Shown: positions 22,910 to 31,801, counted from the stretch's first letter. The stretch: DNA of 64,000 nucleotides from Arthrobacter sp. OY3WO11 (GCF_001641125.1 NZ_LWLP01000001.1:4095828-4159827); one strand, 5' to 3'. Notes: generated from the sequence alone by a model not told the origin. Numbers and translations are program-made.

Positions 22910-24830
22910 TGTGGCAGGCCGACGCCGGCTGGTTCGGGTTGGCCGGAACGTCCAGGACGGGGCTGTGGTCGAAGAAGCCCTCGGGACGGAGCTTGAAGCC
23001 TACGGTGTCCACCGGCATGATGGGCCAGTCCTCAACACGCGGGAAGTGCGTCAGCCCAAAGGTGTGCCACACCACGATGTCCTGGCCGTCGATGTCCCGG
23101 TCCTGCGCGACGTATTCGGGCAGGCCTGCTCCCCCGGAGTGCTGGTTCACGAAATCGCCCGTCGGGTAGCGCTCCTCCTCCGCGTAACGGGTGACCCACA
23201 GGTCCTTGGTGGCGAAAGCGGCGCGGCGGGCGATGGAGGAGTCCGGATCGGCCAGCAGCGTGGGCTGGTTGTGCGAGTGGAGCTTGTAGCCCACCGGCTC
23301 ACCCAGCCGGTTGCGGGACTCGGGGTTGGAGATGATCCAGGTCCGGCCGGCGCGTGCGTCGCCCTCCCGGACGGCCTCCGATTCACGGGCCAAAACGGTG
23401 CGCTTGCGGGAGAAGGCGTTGCCGCGCTCATTGCCCGGCCCCATGGCCTGGCGGACCACGTCCTCTTCCTCCACCCGGTTGGTAAAGCCGTCGATGGCCA
23501 TGTCCAACCGGGCACTGAAGAGATGCTGGTGGAACGGAGCGCCCAAGCCCGGTGCCAGTTGGGAGATGTTGGCGGAACCGCCATCCGGGAACGCGGAGGT
23601 GAACACAACGCCGGTGGCCTTAGCCTCGAATTCGATGGTGCCGTCCAGGTAGAGGTACCAGTAGAAGCCGTAATCGTAGTTGCCGATGGTGGTGAAGAAG
23701 GAGATCACCAGGCGGCGGTTGCGGCGGGTGTAGTTGATCCCGGACCAGAGATCCGAGTGCTTGGACAGGATGCCCCAGTCCTCCTCGTGCATGCAGATGC
23801 CATTACGGATCTCGCGGGGGTTGCCGAAGGCGTCCGAGATGACCGGGCTCAGGTAGGTGATGTCCCCCAGGCAGTCACAGCCCAGTTCCAGGGAGTTGGC
23901 GTACTGGCCCACCAGGTACTCACCGGTGTCGAAGTAGTTCTGCCAGGAACGGATGGGTGACGGATCGCCGTAAGGGACCACCATCTCGGCAATGGAAGCA
24001 CGGTTGATGATCGGCCGGAGGCGCTCTCCGTCCTGGAAGGAGAGGTTGTGCAGGACCACGCCTTCACGGACATCGAAGCCGACGTCCACGCTCCATTTCT
24101 CCCATTCCACGCGGTTGCCGCCGGTGACGGTAAAGCTGGGGCCTTCCGGCTGGGTGATGCTGATGGGCTTCTGGGTGGTCCGCAGCGGTCCGGTCAGTTC
24201 CGGGTCCGTGTAGTTGCCATGCTCTGCGGGCACCGGCATGGCGCCGAGGTCGATGACCTGGGTGACTTCCTTGTTGACCACGTCCACGTACGCCACCAGC
24301 CCGTCCACCGGGTGCGCCCAGGCGCTGTCCTCCGGGAACTCCTGGACGAACGCCAGGCCCCGAAGGATGCGCCGGCCCTTCTCCTCGGTGTACTCGAAGA
24401 CTCCAGCCGAGAGCGGCGCCACGCGGACTTTGTGGACGTCAAGGTCCCTTGCGGCAAGGGCCGCCAGCCAGCGCTTATCGGTGGCCAACAGGGACTCCAC
24501 CACCTCAAACTCCTCCTCCAGCACCGGGAGCTCACCGGTCACCGCGGTGTCGAGTTCGACGTCGGACACCACCTTTCCGTGGGTGGCGGAGACGATCACA
24601 TCGCGGGGCGCACCGCCGGAGACGTCGTGGATGAAGACCCGGAAGCGCCGGTCAACCTGCCCTTCCGTCCGGGCTTCAGCCGCCCGCGGCGGCTCCAGGA
24701 GACCGAGGTAGGCGATGCGGTGCTGCGGACCCAGGTGGCCCCCGGAGGATAGGACGGACCGGACCTCGAGGATCTCGTCGCCGGTGGCCAGTCGGAAGGG
24801 GGACGCGATGTCAGTTGGAGCGAGTGTCAT
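22881..24830 (-). CDS. Copper/topaquinone primary-amine oxidase (phenethylamine/tyramine/histamine oxidase type)
   Basis: 649 aa from ATG 24830. It matches the Arthrobacter globiformis amine oxidase pattern: N2/N3 domains, then the catalytic domain with proton-abstracting Asp in NYFDTGEYLVG, the topaquinone precursor Tyr385 in IGNYDYGFYWY, and copper ligands in HQHLFSARLDM (His-x-His) and VVWHTFGLTHFPRVEDWP (third His). It converts R-CH2-NH2 + O2 + H2O to aldehyde, NH3 and H2O2; aromatic amines are the usual substrates in this group. No signal peptide. Upstream starts were rejected because they run into the divergent tetR gene. A near-perfect 32-bp palindrome separates it from the TetR gene, suggesting direct repression. 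The aldehyde product could feed the homoprotocatechuate genes at 36-44 kb. Confidence 0.95.
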   Translation of the reverse strand: MTLAPTDIASPFRLATGDEILEVRSVLSSGGHLGPQHRIAYLGLLEPPRAAEARTEGQVDRRFRVFIHDVSGGAPRDVIVSATHGKVVSDVELDTAVTGELPVLEEEFEVVESLLATDKRWLAALAARDLDVHKVRVAPLSAGVFEYTEEKGRRILRGLAFVQEFPEDSAWAHPVDGLVAYVDVVNKEVTQVIDLGAMPVPAEHGNYTDPELTGPLRTTQKPISITQPEGPSFTVTGGNRVEWEKWSVDVGFDVREGVVLHNLSFQDGERLRPIINRASIAEMVVPYGDPSPIRSWQNYFDTGEYLVGQYANSLELGCDCLGDITYLSPVISDAFGNPREIRNGICMHEEDWGILSKHSDLWSGINYTRRNRRLVISFFTTIGNYDYGFYWYLYLDGTIEFEAKATGVVFTSAFPDGGSANISQLAPGLGAPFHQHLFSARLDMAIDGFTNRVEEEDVVRQAMGPGNERGNAFSRKRTVLARESEAVREGDARAGRTWIISNPESRNRLGEPVGYKLHSHNQPTLLADPDSSIARRAAFATKDLWVTRYAEEERYPTGDFVNQHSGGAGLPEYVAQDRDIDGQDIVVWHTFGLTHFPRVEDWPIMPVDTVGFKLRPEGFFDHSPVLDVPANPNQPASACHSDAGVGGCH

Positions 24831-24864
24831 GGTGAACCTTTGTCCGGACCATTTCGGGTCGGTG

Positions 24865-24896
24865 GGTTTATTTTCTATAGTTGTAGAGAATAAACC
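24865..24896. promoter_or_regulatory. Putative TetR operator between amine oxidase and tetR
   Basis: A 32-bp dyad centred at 24880/24881: left half GGTTTATTTTCTATAG, right half TTGTAGAGAATAAACC; 13 of 16 positions are symmetric. It is far more AT-rich than the surroundings and contains a TATAGA -10-like element for the amine oxidase on the reverse strand. Confidence 0.7.
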
Positions 24897-24951
24897 TCCG
24901 TAACATGGCTCACAAGAGTCTGAGCAAAATATTTCCTGGGAGTGGCCCGCG

Positions 24952-25536
24952 GTGCCGAAGATAGTTGACCATGACGAGCGCCGCCTGGAACTGGTGGATG
25001 CCACCTGGCGCATCATCGCCCGGCAGGGCCTGGAAGGGGCCACCATGCGCGAGATCGCGATGGAGGCGGGCTTCGCCAACGGAGCACTCAAACCCTACTT
25101 CCCCACCAAGGACACCCTCCTGGAATTCGCCTTCGGCCACGTGTTCAACCGCACCAACCAGCGGATCGCCGAGGTCACCCGCGGCAAGTCCGGCCTGGCT
25201 GCCCTGCGCGCCTTCTGCCGTGAGGTCCTCCCGCTGGACGAAGAGCGCGTCAATGAAGCGCGGATCGTTATCCCGTTCTGGCAGAAGGCGGTCAACGACC
25301 CACAGAAGGCCGCGATCCACCAGCAGTCCATGAACGAGTGGGCAACCACCATCCGGCACTTCCTGGCCGAGGCGCGGGACAGCGGCGACATCCACGCCGC
25401 CGTCGACGATTCCATCCTGGCCGGCCAACTCCTGAACATGCTGCTCGGCGCGCAGATCGAGGCGGCCCTGGCACCGGAGGGCGGCAGGGACTTCGGACAT
25501 GCCGCACAGCTCGAAGGCTACCTGGCCCTGTTGTGA
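24952..25536 (+). CDS. TetR-family transcriptional regulator
   Basis: 194 aa from GTG 24952. Residues 8-55 form the TetR HTH: RRLELVDATWRIIARQGLEGATMREIAMEAGFANGALKPYFPTKDTLLEFAF, with the typical Y-F-x-x-K. The C-terminal part resembles BetI-type ligand domains (RIVIPFWQKAVNDPQKAAIHQQSMNEW, LLNMLLGAQIEAAL). It faces the amine oxidase gene across a 32-bp palindrome and overlaps the PLP-enzyme gene by 4 nt (GTGA). It probably represses one or both in response to an amine or amino-acid metabolite. Confidence 0.9.
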   Translation: MPKIVDHDERRLELVDATWRIIARQGLEGATMREIAMEAGFANGALKPYFPTKDTLLEFAFGHVFNRTNQRIAEVTRGKSGLAALRAFCREVLPLDEERVNEARIVIPFWQKAVNDPQKAAIHQQSMNEWATTIRHFLAEARDSGDIHAAVDDSILAGQLLNMLLGAQIEAALAPEGGRDFGHAAQLEGYLALL

Positions 25537-26642
25537 CCAGACCTCCTGACATCCCCGCCGGGATTGACACGCCGGACATCCTGATCGACCTCGACATCCT
25601 CGAGCGGAACGTCGCCCGGATGGCGGAAACCGTCCAGGCAAAAGGCCTCACCCTTCGCCCGCATGCCAAGACACACAAAATCCCCGAGATCGCTGCGCTC
25701 CAGCTGGAGGCCGGGGCCGCGGGACTGACGGTTGCAACGATCGGCGAGGCGGAAGTCTTCGCAGCCGCCGGAGTGAAGGACCTCTTCATCGCCTACCCCT
25801 TGTGGACTTCAGCCCGGAAGGCCGAACGGCTGCGGCGCCTGGCAGACACGGCAACGGTGTCCGTAGGGGTGGACTCCCCTGAAGGCGCGGCGAGGCTCGG
25901 GGCAGGCCTGGGTCCGGCGGCGTCAAGAGTCGGCGTGCTGGTCGAGATCGACAGCGGCCACCACCGCAGCGGCGTCCACCCGGGCGCAGCTGCGGACGTG
26001 GCACAAGCAGCGTCCGACGCCGGCCTGAAGGTGGCAGGGATCTTCACCTTTCCCGGCCACAGCTACGCCCCGGGAATGCCGGCGGAAGCAGCAGCGCAGG
26101 AGCAGGAAGCCCTGCGGGCGGCCGCGGAATCGCTTGCCGCAGCCGGATTCGAGGCCACCGTCCGGAGCGGAGGCTCCACGCCAACAGCGCTCTTGACCGA
26201 CGGCCCGGTGGCTACCGAGGTGCGCCCGGGCGTCTACGTGTTCGGTGACGCCCAGCAGCTTGAGCTCGGCAGGTGTGAACCGGAGGAGATAGCGCTGACC
26301 GTGGCGGCAACGGTGGTAAGCCACCATGAGGCCAGGTCCGGCATGCCGGACCGCTTCATTGTCGACGCCGGCAGCAAGATCCTGGGCAGTGACCGGCCAG
26401 CCTGGGCCAGCGGCTTTGGCCGCCTGATGGATTACCCCGGAGCCCGCATCACCGCCCTCTCGGAGCACCATGCCACGGTCGAATGGCATGGCCCCGGAAG
26501 AATGCCCGCACTGGGCGCCCGCCTGCGCGTCGTCCCGAACCACGTCTGCCTGGCCATCAACCTCGTAGACAGCGCCGCCGTCATCAGCGCCGGAAAAATT
26601 AAGGGCCGCTGGACAGTGGCGGCCCGGGGGAAGAACGCCTAG
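25533..26642 (+). CDS. D-threonine aldolase / D-serine dehydratase-like PLP enzyme (fold type III)
   Basis: 369 aa from GTG 25533 (GTGA overlap with tetR). The alanine-racemase-like barrel begins TPDILIDLDILERNVARMAE and carries the PLP-lysine in RPHAKTHKIPEIA (about residue 45). Further blocks: VEIDSGHHRSGV, VRSGGSTPTAL, GVYVFGDAQQ. The C-terminal domain has LSEHHATVEWHG and VVPNHVCLAINL, whose His and Cys form the metal site of the D-serine-dehydratase-like group. It would cleave a D-3-hydroxy amino acid or remove its hydroxyl. Translational coupling to the TetR gene ties it to the amine-response unit; the exact substrate is open. Confidence 0.85.
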   Translation: MTRPPDIPAGIDTPDILIDLDILERNVARMAETVQAKGLTLRPHAKTHKIPEIAALQLEAGAAGLTVATIGEAEVFAAAGVKDLFIAYPLWTSARKAERLRRLADTATVSVGVDSPEGAARLGAGLGPAASRVGVLVEIDSGHHRSGVHPGAAADVAQAASDAGLKVAGIFTFPGHSYAPGMPAEAAAQEQEALRAAAESLAAAGFEATVRSGGSTPTALLTDGPVATEVRPGVYVFGDAQQLELGRCEPEEIALTVAATVVSHHEARSGMPDRFIVDAGSKILGSDRPAWASGFGRLMDYPGARITALSEHHATVEWHGPGRMPALGARLRVVPNHVCLAINLVDSAAVISAGKIKGRWTVAARGKNA

Positions 26643-26658
26643 CCCTCGGCGGGGAGAG

Positions 26659-26686
26659 TCTTTTTTCGCCGACTGTTGAAAAAAGA
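26659..26686. promoter_or_regulatory. AT-rich inverted repeat upstream of the AraC-type gene
   Basis: TCTTTTTTC (26659-26667) and GAAAAAAGA (26678-26686) are exact inverse copies separated by 10 nt, unusual in this GC-rich DNA. It follows the PLP-enzyme stop by 16 nt, so it may end that transcript or be a control site for the regulator gene at 26774. Confidence 0.4.
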
Positions 26687-26773
26687 AACGGACGGCCCTA
26701 ACCTGAAGGGACTGTGTTGCAGGACACAGCTCCCGGGGGAACGTCAGATGGCCATCCGTCGTCAGGAACATCC

Positions 26774-27742
26774 ATGCCAGCAACAGCAAATACTGCGGCC
26801 CGCCCCGCACACCAAAACCTCACGTCCAGCGTCGCCACCTCCTTTGACCACTGGAAGCACCTGGTGGCCGAGTCCTTCGTGCCGCTCGCCGCGCAGACAG
26901 CGGACGTGGACGGTTTCCGTGGGCGGATGCGCTCGCGGGTGCTGGACCGGATGTCCATCGTTGAAGTCACCGCCACGTCCCACGAGGTGCACCGCACGCC
27001 GGCCCTGATTGCCCGGACCCATGAGCGCTATTTCAAGCTCAACCTGCAACTGGAGGGCACCGGCTTACTCGTCCAGGACAACCGCGAGGCCGTGCTCCGG
27101 CCCGGCGACCTGGCCATCTACGACACCAACCGCCCCTACACGCTGACGTTCGAGGAGCAGGCGCGGATGATGGTGGTGATGTTCCCCTGCGACGCACTGT
27201 CCCTGCCCGCCGATTATGTGGGCCAGCTGGCAGCCGTGCGGATGGCGGGCAGCACCGGCCTCAGCGGAATCGTGGGGCAGTTCATCCGCCAGCTCTCAGA
27301 GAACCTGGACGTCCTCAGCGGGCCCAGCGGTTCGAGGCTGGCAGCCAACGCCCTGGACCTGGTGTCCACCATGCTCCACGCCGAGATGGACATCGCGCCG
27401 GACCGGATGAAGCCGCAGGCACTCCTGGCAGTTTCAATCCGGGAGTACATCGACGCCAACCTGTCCGATCCCCTACTGTCGCCCGCCACCATCGCCGCGG
27501 CACACTTCATCTCCACCCGGCACCTGCACAACGTCTTCCATGAATCCGGGACAACTGTGGCCAGCTGGATCCGGAGCCAGCGCCTGGAAGGTGCCAGGCG
27601 CGATCTCCGCGACCCGCTGCATGCCGGGAAGTCCGTGGGCGCCGTCGCGGCGCGCTGGGGATTCCTGGATGCCGCGCACTTCAGCCGCACCTTCCGGGAC
27701 GCTTTTGGCGTCCCGCCGAGCGACTGGCGGCGGGGCGGGTAG
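26774..27742 (+). CDS. AraC-family transcriptional regulator (FeaR-like architecture)
   Basis: 322 aa from ATG 26774 with AGGAA six bases upstream; an upstream in-frame TTG start would add 20 low-complexity residues. The N-terminal cupin-like sensor (YFKLNLQLEGTGLLVQDNREAVLRPGDLAIYDTNRPYTLTF) matches the AraC-binding-2 domain found in FeaR-type activators, and residues about 220-320 carry the two-HTH AraC domain (IAAAHFISTRHLHNVFHESG, VGAVAARWGFLDAAHFSRTFRDAFGVPPSDWR). FeaR activates amine oxidase and aldehyde dehydrogenase genes for aromatic amines in enterobacteria; the amine oxidase two genes away makes a like role plausible but unproven. Confidence 0.88.
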   Translation: MPATANTAARPAHQNLTSSVATSFDHWKHLVAESFVPLAAQTADVDGFRGRMRSRVLDRMSIVEVTATSHEVHRTPALIARTHERYFKLNLQLEGTGLLVQDNREAVLRPGDLAIYDTNRPYTLTFEEQARMMVVMFPCDALSLPADYVGQLAAVRMAGSTGLSGIVGQFIRQLSENLDVLSGPSGSRLAANALDLVSTMLHAEMDIAPDRMKPQALLAVSIREYIDANLSDPLLSPATIAAAHFISTRHLHNVFHESGTTVASWIRSQRLEGARRDLRDPLHAGKSVGAVAARWGFLDAAHFSRTFRDAFGVPPSDWRRGG

Positions 27743-27801
27743 CGCCCCACACTGAGTCCCGGGCCATCCCACGCCTGGAGGAACGACGACGGCGGGTGGC
27801 G

Positions 27802-29139
27802 CTAGATGAGCCCCTGGGCGAGCATCGCGTCGGCCACCTTCACGAAACCGCCGATGTTGGCGCCCAGGACGTAGTTGCCCGGGTCCCCGTACTCGTCAGC
27901 AGTTGACGCGCACCGGTGGTGGATGCCCACCATGATCTCGGTCAGCCGCTCTTCCGTGTGCTCGAAGGTCCAGGAATCGCGGCTGGCATTCTGCTGCATC
28001 TCAAGCGCGGACGTGGCAACACCGCCGGCATTGGCGGCCTTGCCCGGGCCGAACAGGACGCCGGCTTCCTGGAAAACGGCGACGGCCTCGCGGGTGGACG
28101 GCATGTTGGCGCCCTCGCCGACGGCAAGGAGTCCGCCGCGCACCAACCCGGCGGCAGCAGCGCCGTCGAGCTCGTTCTGCGTGGCGCACGGCAGCGCCAC
28201 AGAGGCGTCCACGTCCCAGACGGAGCCGCCCTCCACGTAGGAGACGCCGGAACGGCGCTCGGCGTAGTCCTTGAGGCGGCCGCGTTCCACTTCCTTGACT
28301 TCGCGAAGAAGCGCGACGTCGATGCCCGCCTCATCCACCACGTAGCCGGAGGAGTCGGAGCAGGCCACCACGGTGGCGCCGAGGTCCTGGGCTTTGGCGA
28401 TGGCATTGATGGCGACATTTCCGGAGCCGGAAACCACCACGCGCTGGCCGTCAAAGGATGCCCCTCGGGTCTTCAGCATTTCCTGGGTGAAGATCACAGT
28501 TCCGAAGCCGGTAGCCTCGGGCCGGACCAGGGAGCCGCCCCACGAGATGCCCTTGCCCGTGAGGACGCCTGATTCGTAGCGGTTGGTGATGCGCTTGTAC
28601 TGGCCGAAGAGGTAGCCGATCTCCCGCCCGCCCACGCCGATGTCGCCGGCCGGGACGTCGGTGTATTCGCCGATGTGCCGGTACAGCTCGGTCATGAAGG
28701 ACTGGCAGAAGCGCATGACTTCTCCGTCGCTGCGGCCGCGGGGATCGAAGTCGGAGCCGCCTTTGCCGCCGCCGATGGGCATGCCGGTGAGGGCGTTCTT
28801 GAAGATCTGTTCGAAGCCCAGGAACTTGACGATGCCCAGGTAGACAGAGGGGTGGAACCGCAGGCCGCCCTTGTAGGGGCCCAGCGCCGAGTTGAATTCC
28901 ACCCGGAAGCCGCGGTTGATCTGTACACGTCCGGCATCATCGGTCCAGGGCACGCGGAAGATGATTTGCCGCTCGGGCTCGCAGAGCCGCTCCAGGATGG
29001 CGGCTTCGAGGAATTCGGGGTGCCTGTCATGGACGGGACCGAGGCTCTCGAAGACTTCCACCACCGCCTGGTGGAACTCCGCTTCGCCCGGATTCCTCGC
29101 CAGGACAGTATCCCTGATGGCTTCCAGCCGTGAATCCAT
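27802..29139 (-). CDS. gdhA: NADP-type glutamate dehydrogenase
   Basis: 445 aa, the usual size of hexameric GDH. The glutamate-binding signature with catalytic Lys is GMPIGGGKGGSDFDPRGRS (about residues 119-137), and the coenzyme domain has VVVSGSGNVAINAIAKAQDLG. Reaction: 2-oxoglutarate + NH4+ + NAD(P)H to glutamate. The gene is monocistronic, convergent with the AraC gene and divergent from the AmiS-like gene. Its upstream region carries two near-identical direct repeats with CATAAT boxes, likely the target of nitrogen or growth control. With amt at 13 kb and the AmiS/APC transporters next door it belongs to the nitrogen-assimilation set. Confidence 0.95.
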   Translation of the reverse strand: MDSRLEAIRDTVLARNPGEAEFHQAVVEVFESLGPVHDRHPEFLEAAILERLCEPERQIIFRVPWTDDAGRVQINRGFRVEFNSALGPYKGGLRFHPSVYLGIVKFLGFEQIFKNALTGMPIGGGKGGSDFDPRGRSDGEVMRFCQSFMTELYRHIGEYTDVPAGDIGVGGREIGYLFGQYKRITNRYESGVLTGKGISWGGSLVRPEATGFGTVIFTQEMLKTRGASFDGQRVVVSGSGNVAINAIAKAQDLGATVVACSDSSGYVVDEAGIDVALLREVKEVERGRLKDYAERRSGVSYVEGGSVWDVDASVALPCATQNELDGAAAAGLVRGGLLAVGEGANMPSTREAVAVFQEAGVLFGPGKAANAGGVATSALEMQQNASRDSWTFEHTEERLTEIMVGIHHRCASTADEYGDPGNYVLGANIGGFVKVADAMLAQGLI

Positions 29140-29215
29140 GTGTCTCCCTCACCTCTGCGTGAACGTGGAACGGCCGAAAGCGATCCCGGACGCGCCTATA
29201 GTTGAGATTTCAACT

Positions 29216-29230
29216 TTATCCGATTATGAC
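29216..29230. promoter_or_regulatory. Direct repeat 1 in gdhA-amiS intergenic region
   Basis: TTATCCGATTATGAC. Together with the copy at 29266 it forms a pair 50 bp apart in a markedly AT-rich block. On the gdhA strand it reads GTCATAAT-CGGATAA and so contains a -10-like CATAAT. Binding factor unknown. Confidence 0.5.
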
Positions 29231-29265
29231 CGGGCGCCCCCAAGCAGCCTGCCAGACATCCTTTA

Positions 29266-29281
29266 TTATCCGTATTATGAC
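29266..29281. promoter_or_regulatory. Direct repeat 2 in gdhA-amiS intergenic region
   Basis: TTATCCGTATTATGAC, the same as repeat 1 with one extra base in the middle. It lies 25 nt before the AmiS-like ATG. Either a tandem promoter for gdhA or a two-site operator shared by both divergent genes. Confidence 0.5.
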
Positions 29282-29305
29282 AGATTTATTCCACAGAACG
29301 AAAAC

Positions 29306-30001
29306 ATGGTGCAGTTCGGCCTGCATCCGCGAGACCGCCTGATGGCGCACATCTGCCTGCTGCTGTCCGGGGCGGCCCTGCTCCTCAACGGGCTGGTCAT
29401 GCTCGGATTCCTGCCCCGCCGGGACGCAGCCGTATTCAGCCTGGTGGTGGGATCCGTCCAGCTGGCGCTCGGCGTGGGCTACGTTGCGACGGCTGGAGCG
29501 GGCGCAACGCCGCTGCTGACTGCTGCGGGAATGTTCCTGTTCGGCCTGACGTACCTCTATGTGGGGCTGGACGTCCTGCTGCGCCTCGGTTCGGGGGGAC
29601 TGGGATGGTTCTGCGGCATGGTGGGAGGTTTTGGCCTGCTGCTTGCCACGGCCTGGCTGGGAACAGATCCCCTGCTGGCGGTCCTATGGTTGTGCTGGTC
29701 GGCCCTGTGGGGACTGTTCTTTGCGTCCATGGCAGCGGGCCTGGGACGCCTGGACCCCTTCATCGGCTGGGCGCTTGTGCTGACGAGCCAGGTGACAGCC
29801 ACCCTCCCCGCTTTCCTCGGCCTGGCGGGAATGTGGCCGCGTGAGCCTGTCGTGGCAGGGCTGGCAGCAGCTTTCCTGGCCGCGCTTTTTGTCCTGGCAG
29901 GCATCCTGGCACGCGTGCCGGCCCGGCGCAGAGTTGCTCCTCGCCGGGCCGGTACAGGGCACGTTGCCGTTTCTGCTGGCTCCAAAGCGCCCGTTAGTTG
30001 A
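29306..30001 (+). CDS. AmiS/UreI-family small amide/urea channel
   Basis: 231 aa from ATG 29306 (ribosome site weak; ATG 29342 is an alternative). Six to seven membrane helices with family blocks: LLLSGAALLLNGLVMLGFL (helix 1 with the NG pair), LFGLTYLYVGLDVLL, GGLGWFCGMVGGFGLL, LWLCWSALWGLFFASMA, and TATLPAFLGLAGMW. These proteins let urea or short aliphatic amides cross the membrane. They usually sit next to amidase or urease genes; here neither is present and the neighbours are gdhA (divergent) and an APC permease (convergent, 8-nt overlap). A basic C-terminal tail of about 35 residues is extra to the family. Confidence 0.82.
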   Translation: MVQFGLHPRDRLMAHICLLLSGAALLLNGLVMLGFLPRRDAAVFSLVVGSVQLALGVGYVATAGAGATPLLTAAGMFLFGLTYLYVGLDVLLRLGSGGLGWFCGMVGGFGLLLATAWLGTDPLLAVLWLCWSALWGLFFASMAAGLGRLDPFIGWALVLTSQVTATLPAFLGLAGMWPREPVVAGLAAAFLAALFVLAGILARVPARRRVAPRRAGTGHVAVSAGSKAPVS

Positions 30002-31469
30002 CTGTATGGCCGAGGCTCTCCGCCTTGTGCCGGCGCTGCACCCGGGCCTCCACCAGCACCCCGGCCGCAAACACAACGGGTACAGCCACCAGGAGTGCCG
30101 CTGCCGTCCCGGCGCTGCCGCCGATCAATGCCGTGAAGTTGCTGACCACCAGGAACAGGACGCCTCCCAGCAACAGGGCCGCGAGCGCCGGTGCGATCAG
30201 CGTCTGCCACAGCTGCGCGTCATCGCGCTCCCGGCGGAAGTAGCCGACGACGGCGATGGAGCAGAGTATGTACAGCACCAGGAGTGCCGCTACAGCCAGT
30301 CCGCTGAACCAGGAGAAGAGGGTCAGCACGGGATCCAGGGCGAGGACGGCGAACGGAACCATGAGGACGACGGCGGCAGCCGTCTGGATCCAGGCGGCCA
30401 CAGCCGGAGCACGGTGGCGGTTGGTCCGGGCCAGGATGGCGGGCATGGAACCGCGCAGGGCCAGGGAGTGCAGGTAGCGGTTGATGCCGTTATGGAAGGC
30501 GATGATGCCTGCCAGCAGTGACGTCACCAGCAGGACGCCGGTCACCACGCCCGCCCAGGGACCGAACAACTCCACCATCGGCCCCAGGACGAATGAGGTG
30601 GAGTCGCCTGATTCAAGGGCCGCTCCTGCCACATCCATGACCCGGGACGGACCATAGTAGCTGACCAGCATCCAGGAGATGAAGGAGAAGAAGACGGCGA
30701 TGACGCCAACGGACAGATAGGTTGCCCGCGCCACGGTGCGGGCAGGGTCCTTGGCCTCCGCCGAATAGATGGCCGTCGACTCGAAGCCGAACATGGATGC
30801 GACCGCGAACATGATGGCCACCCCGGGGGCACCGGCGGCGATGGCCTCCGGAGAGAAGGATGCTGCCAGACTGATGCCCTCCGGGCCGCCGCCGCTGAAC
30901 AGCACGGCGAAGCCGAACAGCAGCAGCACGGCCACCTCCAGGCCCACCAGCACTGCCAGAACGCGGGCGCCGAGTTCGATGTTCAGGGAGCCGAGCACCT
31001 GGACACCGGCCACGGTTGCCAGCGCCAGGAGCCACCAGGACACCTGGAGGCCCATCGAACCCAGAAGGCCGGAGAATGCAGCGCCGTACAGGCCGTACAT
31101 CGCAGCCTGGATGGTGTTGTAGGCCAGCAGCGCCAGCCAGGCGGCGCCTGTTCCAGTCTTCCTGCCGAATGCGGCAGTGATGTAGGCGTAGAAGGCGCCG
31201 TTTGCCTGGATCCTGCGGCTCATGGCCACGAAGCCCACCGCAAAGATGGCAATGACGATGCCGACGATCAGGTAGGCCCCGGGTGCGCCGGCACCGTTGC
31301 CAAGGGCTGCGGCGAGTGGTGAAGCTCCCACGATGCCGGTCAGGGGCGCCTGGGCGGAGAGGACAAAGAAGAGGATGCCCAGGACGCCGATGCTCCCGGC
31401 GCGAAGGGCTGTGGAATGCTCCTTGGCCGGAGCGTCGGTGGTCCGGGACTCGGAATTCGAAATACTCAT
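29994..31469 (-). CDS. APC-superfamily amino-acid/polyamine permease
   Basis: 491 aa from ATG 31469 (AAGAAGGA ribosome site; an ATG seven codons upstream is weaker). Twelve helices with APC features: LRAGSIGVLGILFFVLSAQAPLTGIVGASPLA at the first unwound helix, YLIVGIVIAIFAVGFVAMSRRIQANGAFYAYITAAFG, and a FGFESTAIYSAEAKDPARTVARATY segment. It would import an amino acid or amine with a proton. The stretch FESTAIYSAEAKDP is typical of the larger APC group that includes amine transporters, so polyamine or aromatic amine uptake is possible. Confidence 0.9.
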   Translation of the reverse strand: MSISNSESRTTDAPAKEHSTALRAGSIGVLGILFFVLSAQAPLTGIVGASPLAAALGNGAGAPGAYLIVGIVIAIFAVGFVAMSRRIQANGAFYAYITAAFGRKTGTGAAWLALLAYNTIQAAMYGLYGAAFSGLLGSMGLQVSWWLLALATVAGVQVLGSLNIELGARVLAVLVGLEVAVLLLFGFAVLFSGGGPEGISLAASFSPEAIAAGAPGVAIMFAVASMFGFESTAIYSAEAKDPARTVARATYLSVGVIAVFFSFISWMLVSYYGPSRVMDVAGAALESGDSTSFVLGPMVELFGPWAGVVTGVLLVTSLLAGIIAFHNGINRYLHSLALRGSMPAILARTNRHRAPAVAAWIQTAAAVVLMVPFAVLALDPVLTLFSWFSGLAVAALLVLYILCSIAVVGYFRRERDDAQLWQTLIAPALAALLLGGVLFLVVSNFTALIGGSAGTAAALLVAVPVVFAAGVLVEARVQRRHKAESLGHTVN

Positions 31470-31801
31470 TGGGTCCTTCTTAATGGTCATGAGCGTGGGG
31501 ACGAGCTGTGGAATCCAGCGTGGCAGCGGGCGGCTGCAGCGCTTTGTCCGTCAGCGATCAGTTCTTGTCCATCAGCGCAGGGCCGTCCGCGAAGTCCCAT
31601 CGGCGCAGTGCCGTCCGGGCAACGCCGGAAGCGGCGCCGGAGTCCCGGCGGCAGGGTGCGTACACAGACACACGCCGTCCGGGGCTGAGCTCAGGAAGCC
31701 GCACCCCGCCGCCGGACGCTCCCCCGGGCGTGTGACATGGGATACTGCCGTAACAACTTTCCTGCCGGAAATGCCGGCGGAAGCCGGAAGGGGTTGTGGG
31801 C
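31470..31801. other. Divergent intergenic region, APC permease / amylosucrase
   Basis: 332 nt. A reverse-strand reading from about 31710 to 31558 ends in TALRRWDFADGPALMDKN and has fair GC3, so a small peptide gene is possible, but no good ribosome site is seen and I did not call it. Near the right end GTGACA and TAACAA boxes around 31731-31757 could form the amylosucrase promoter. No clear inverted repeat of operator type. Confidence 0.35.
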
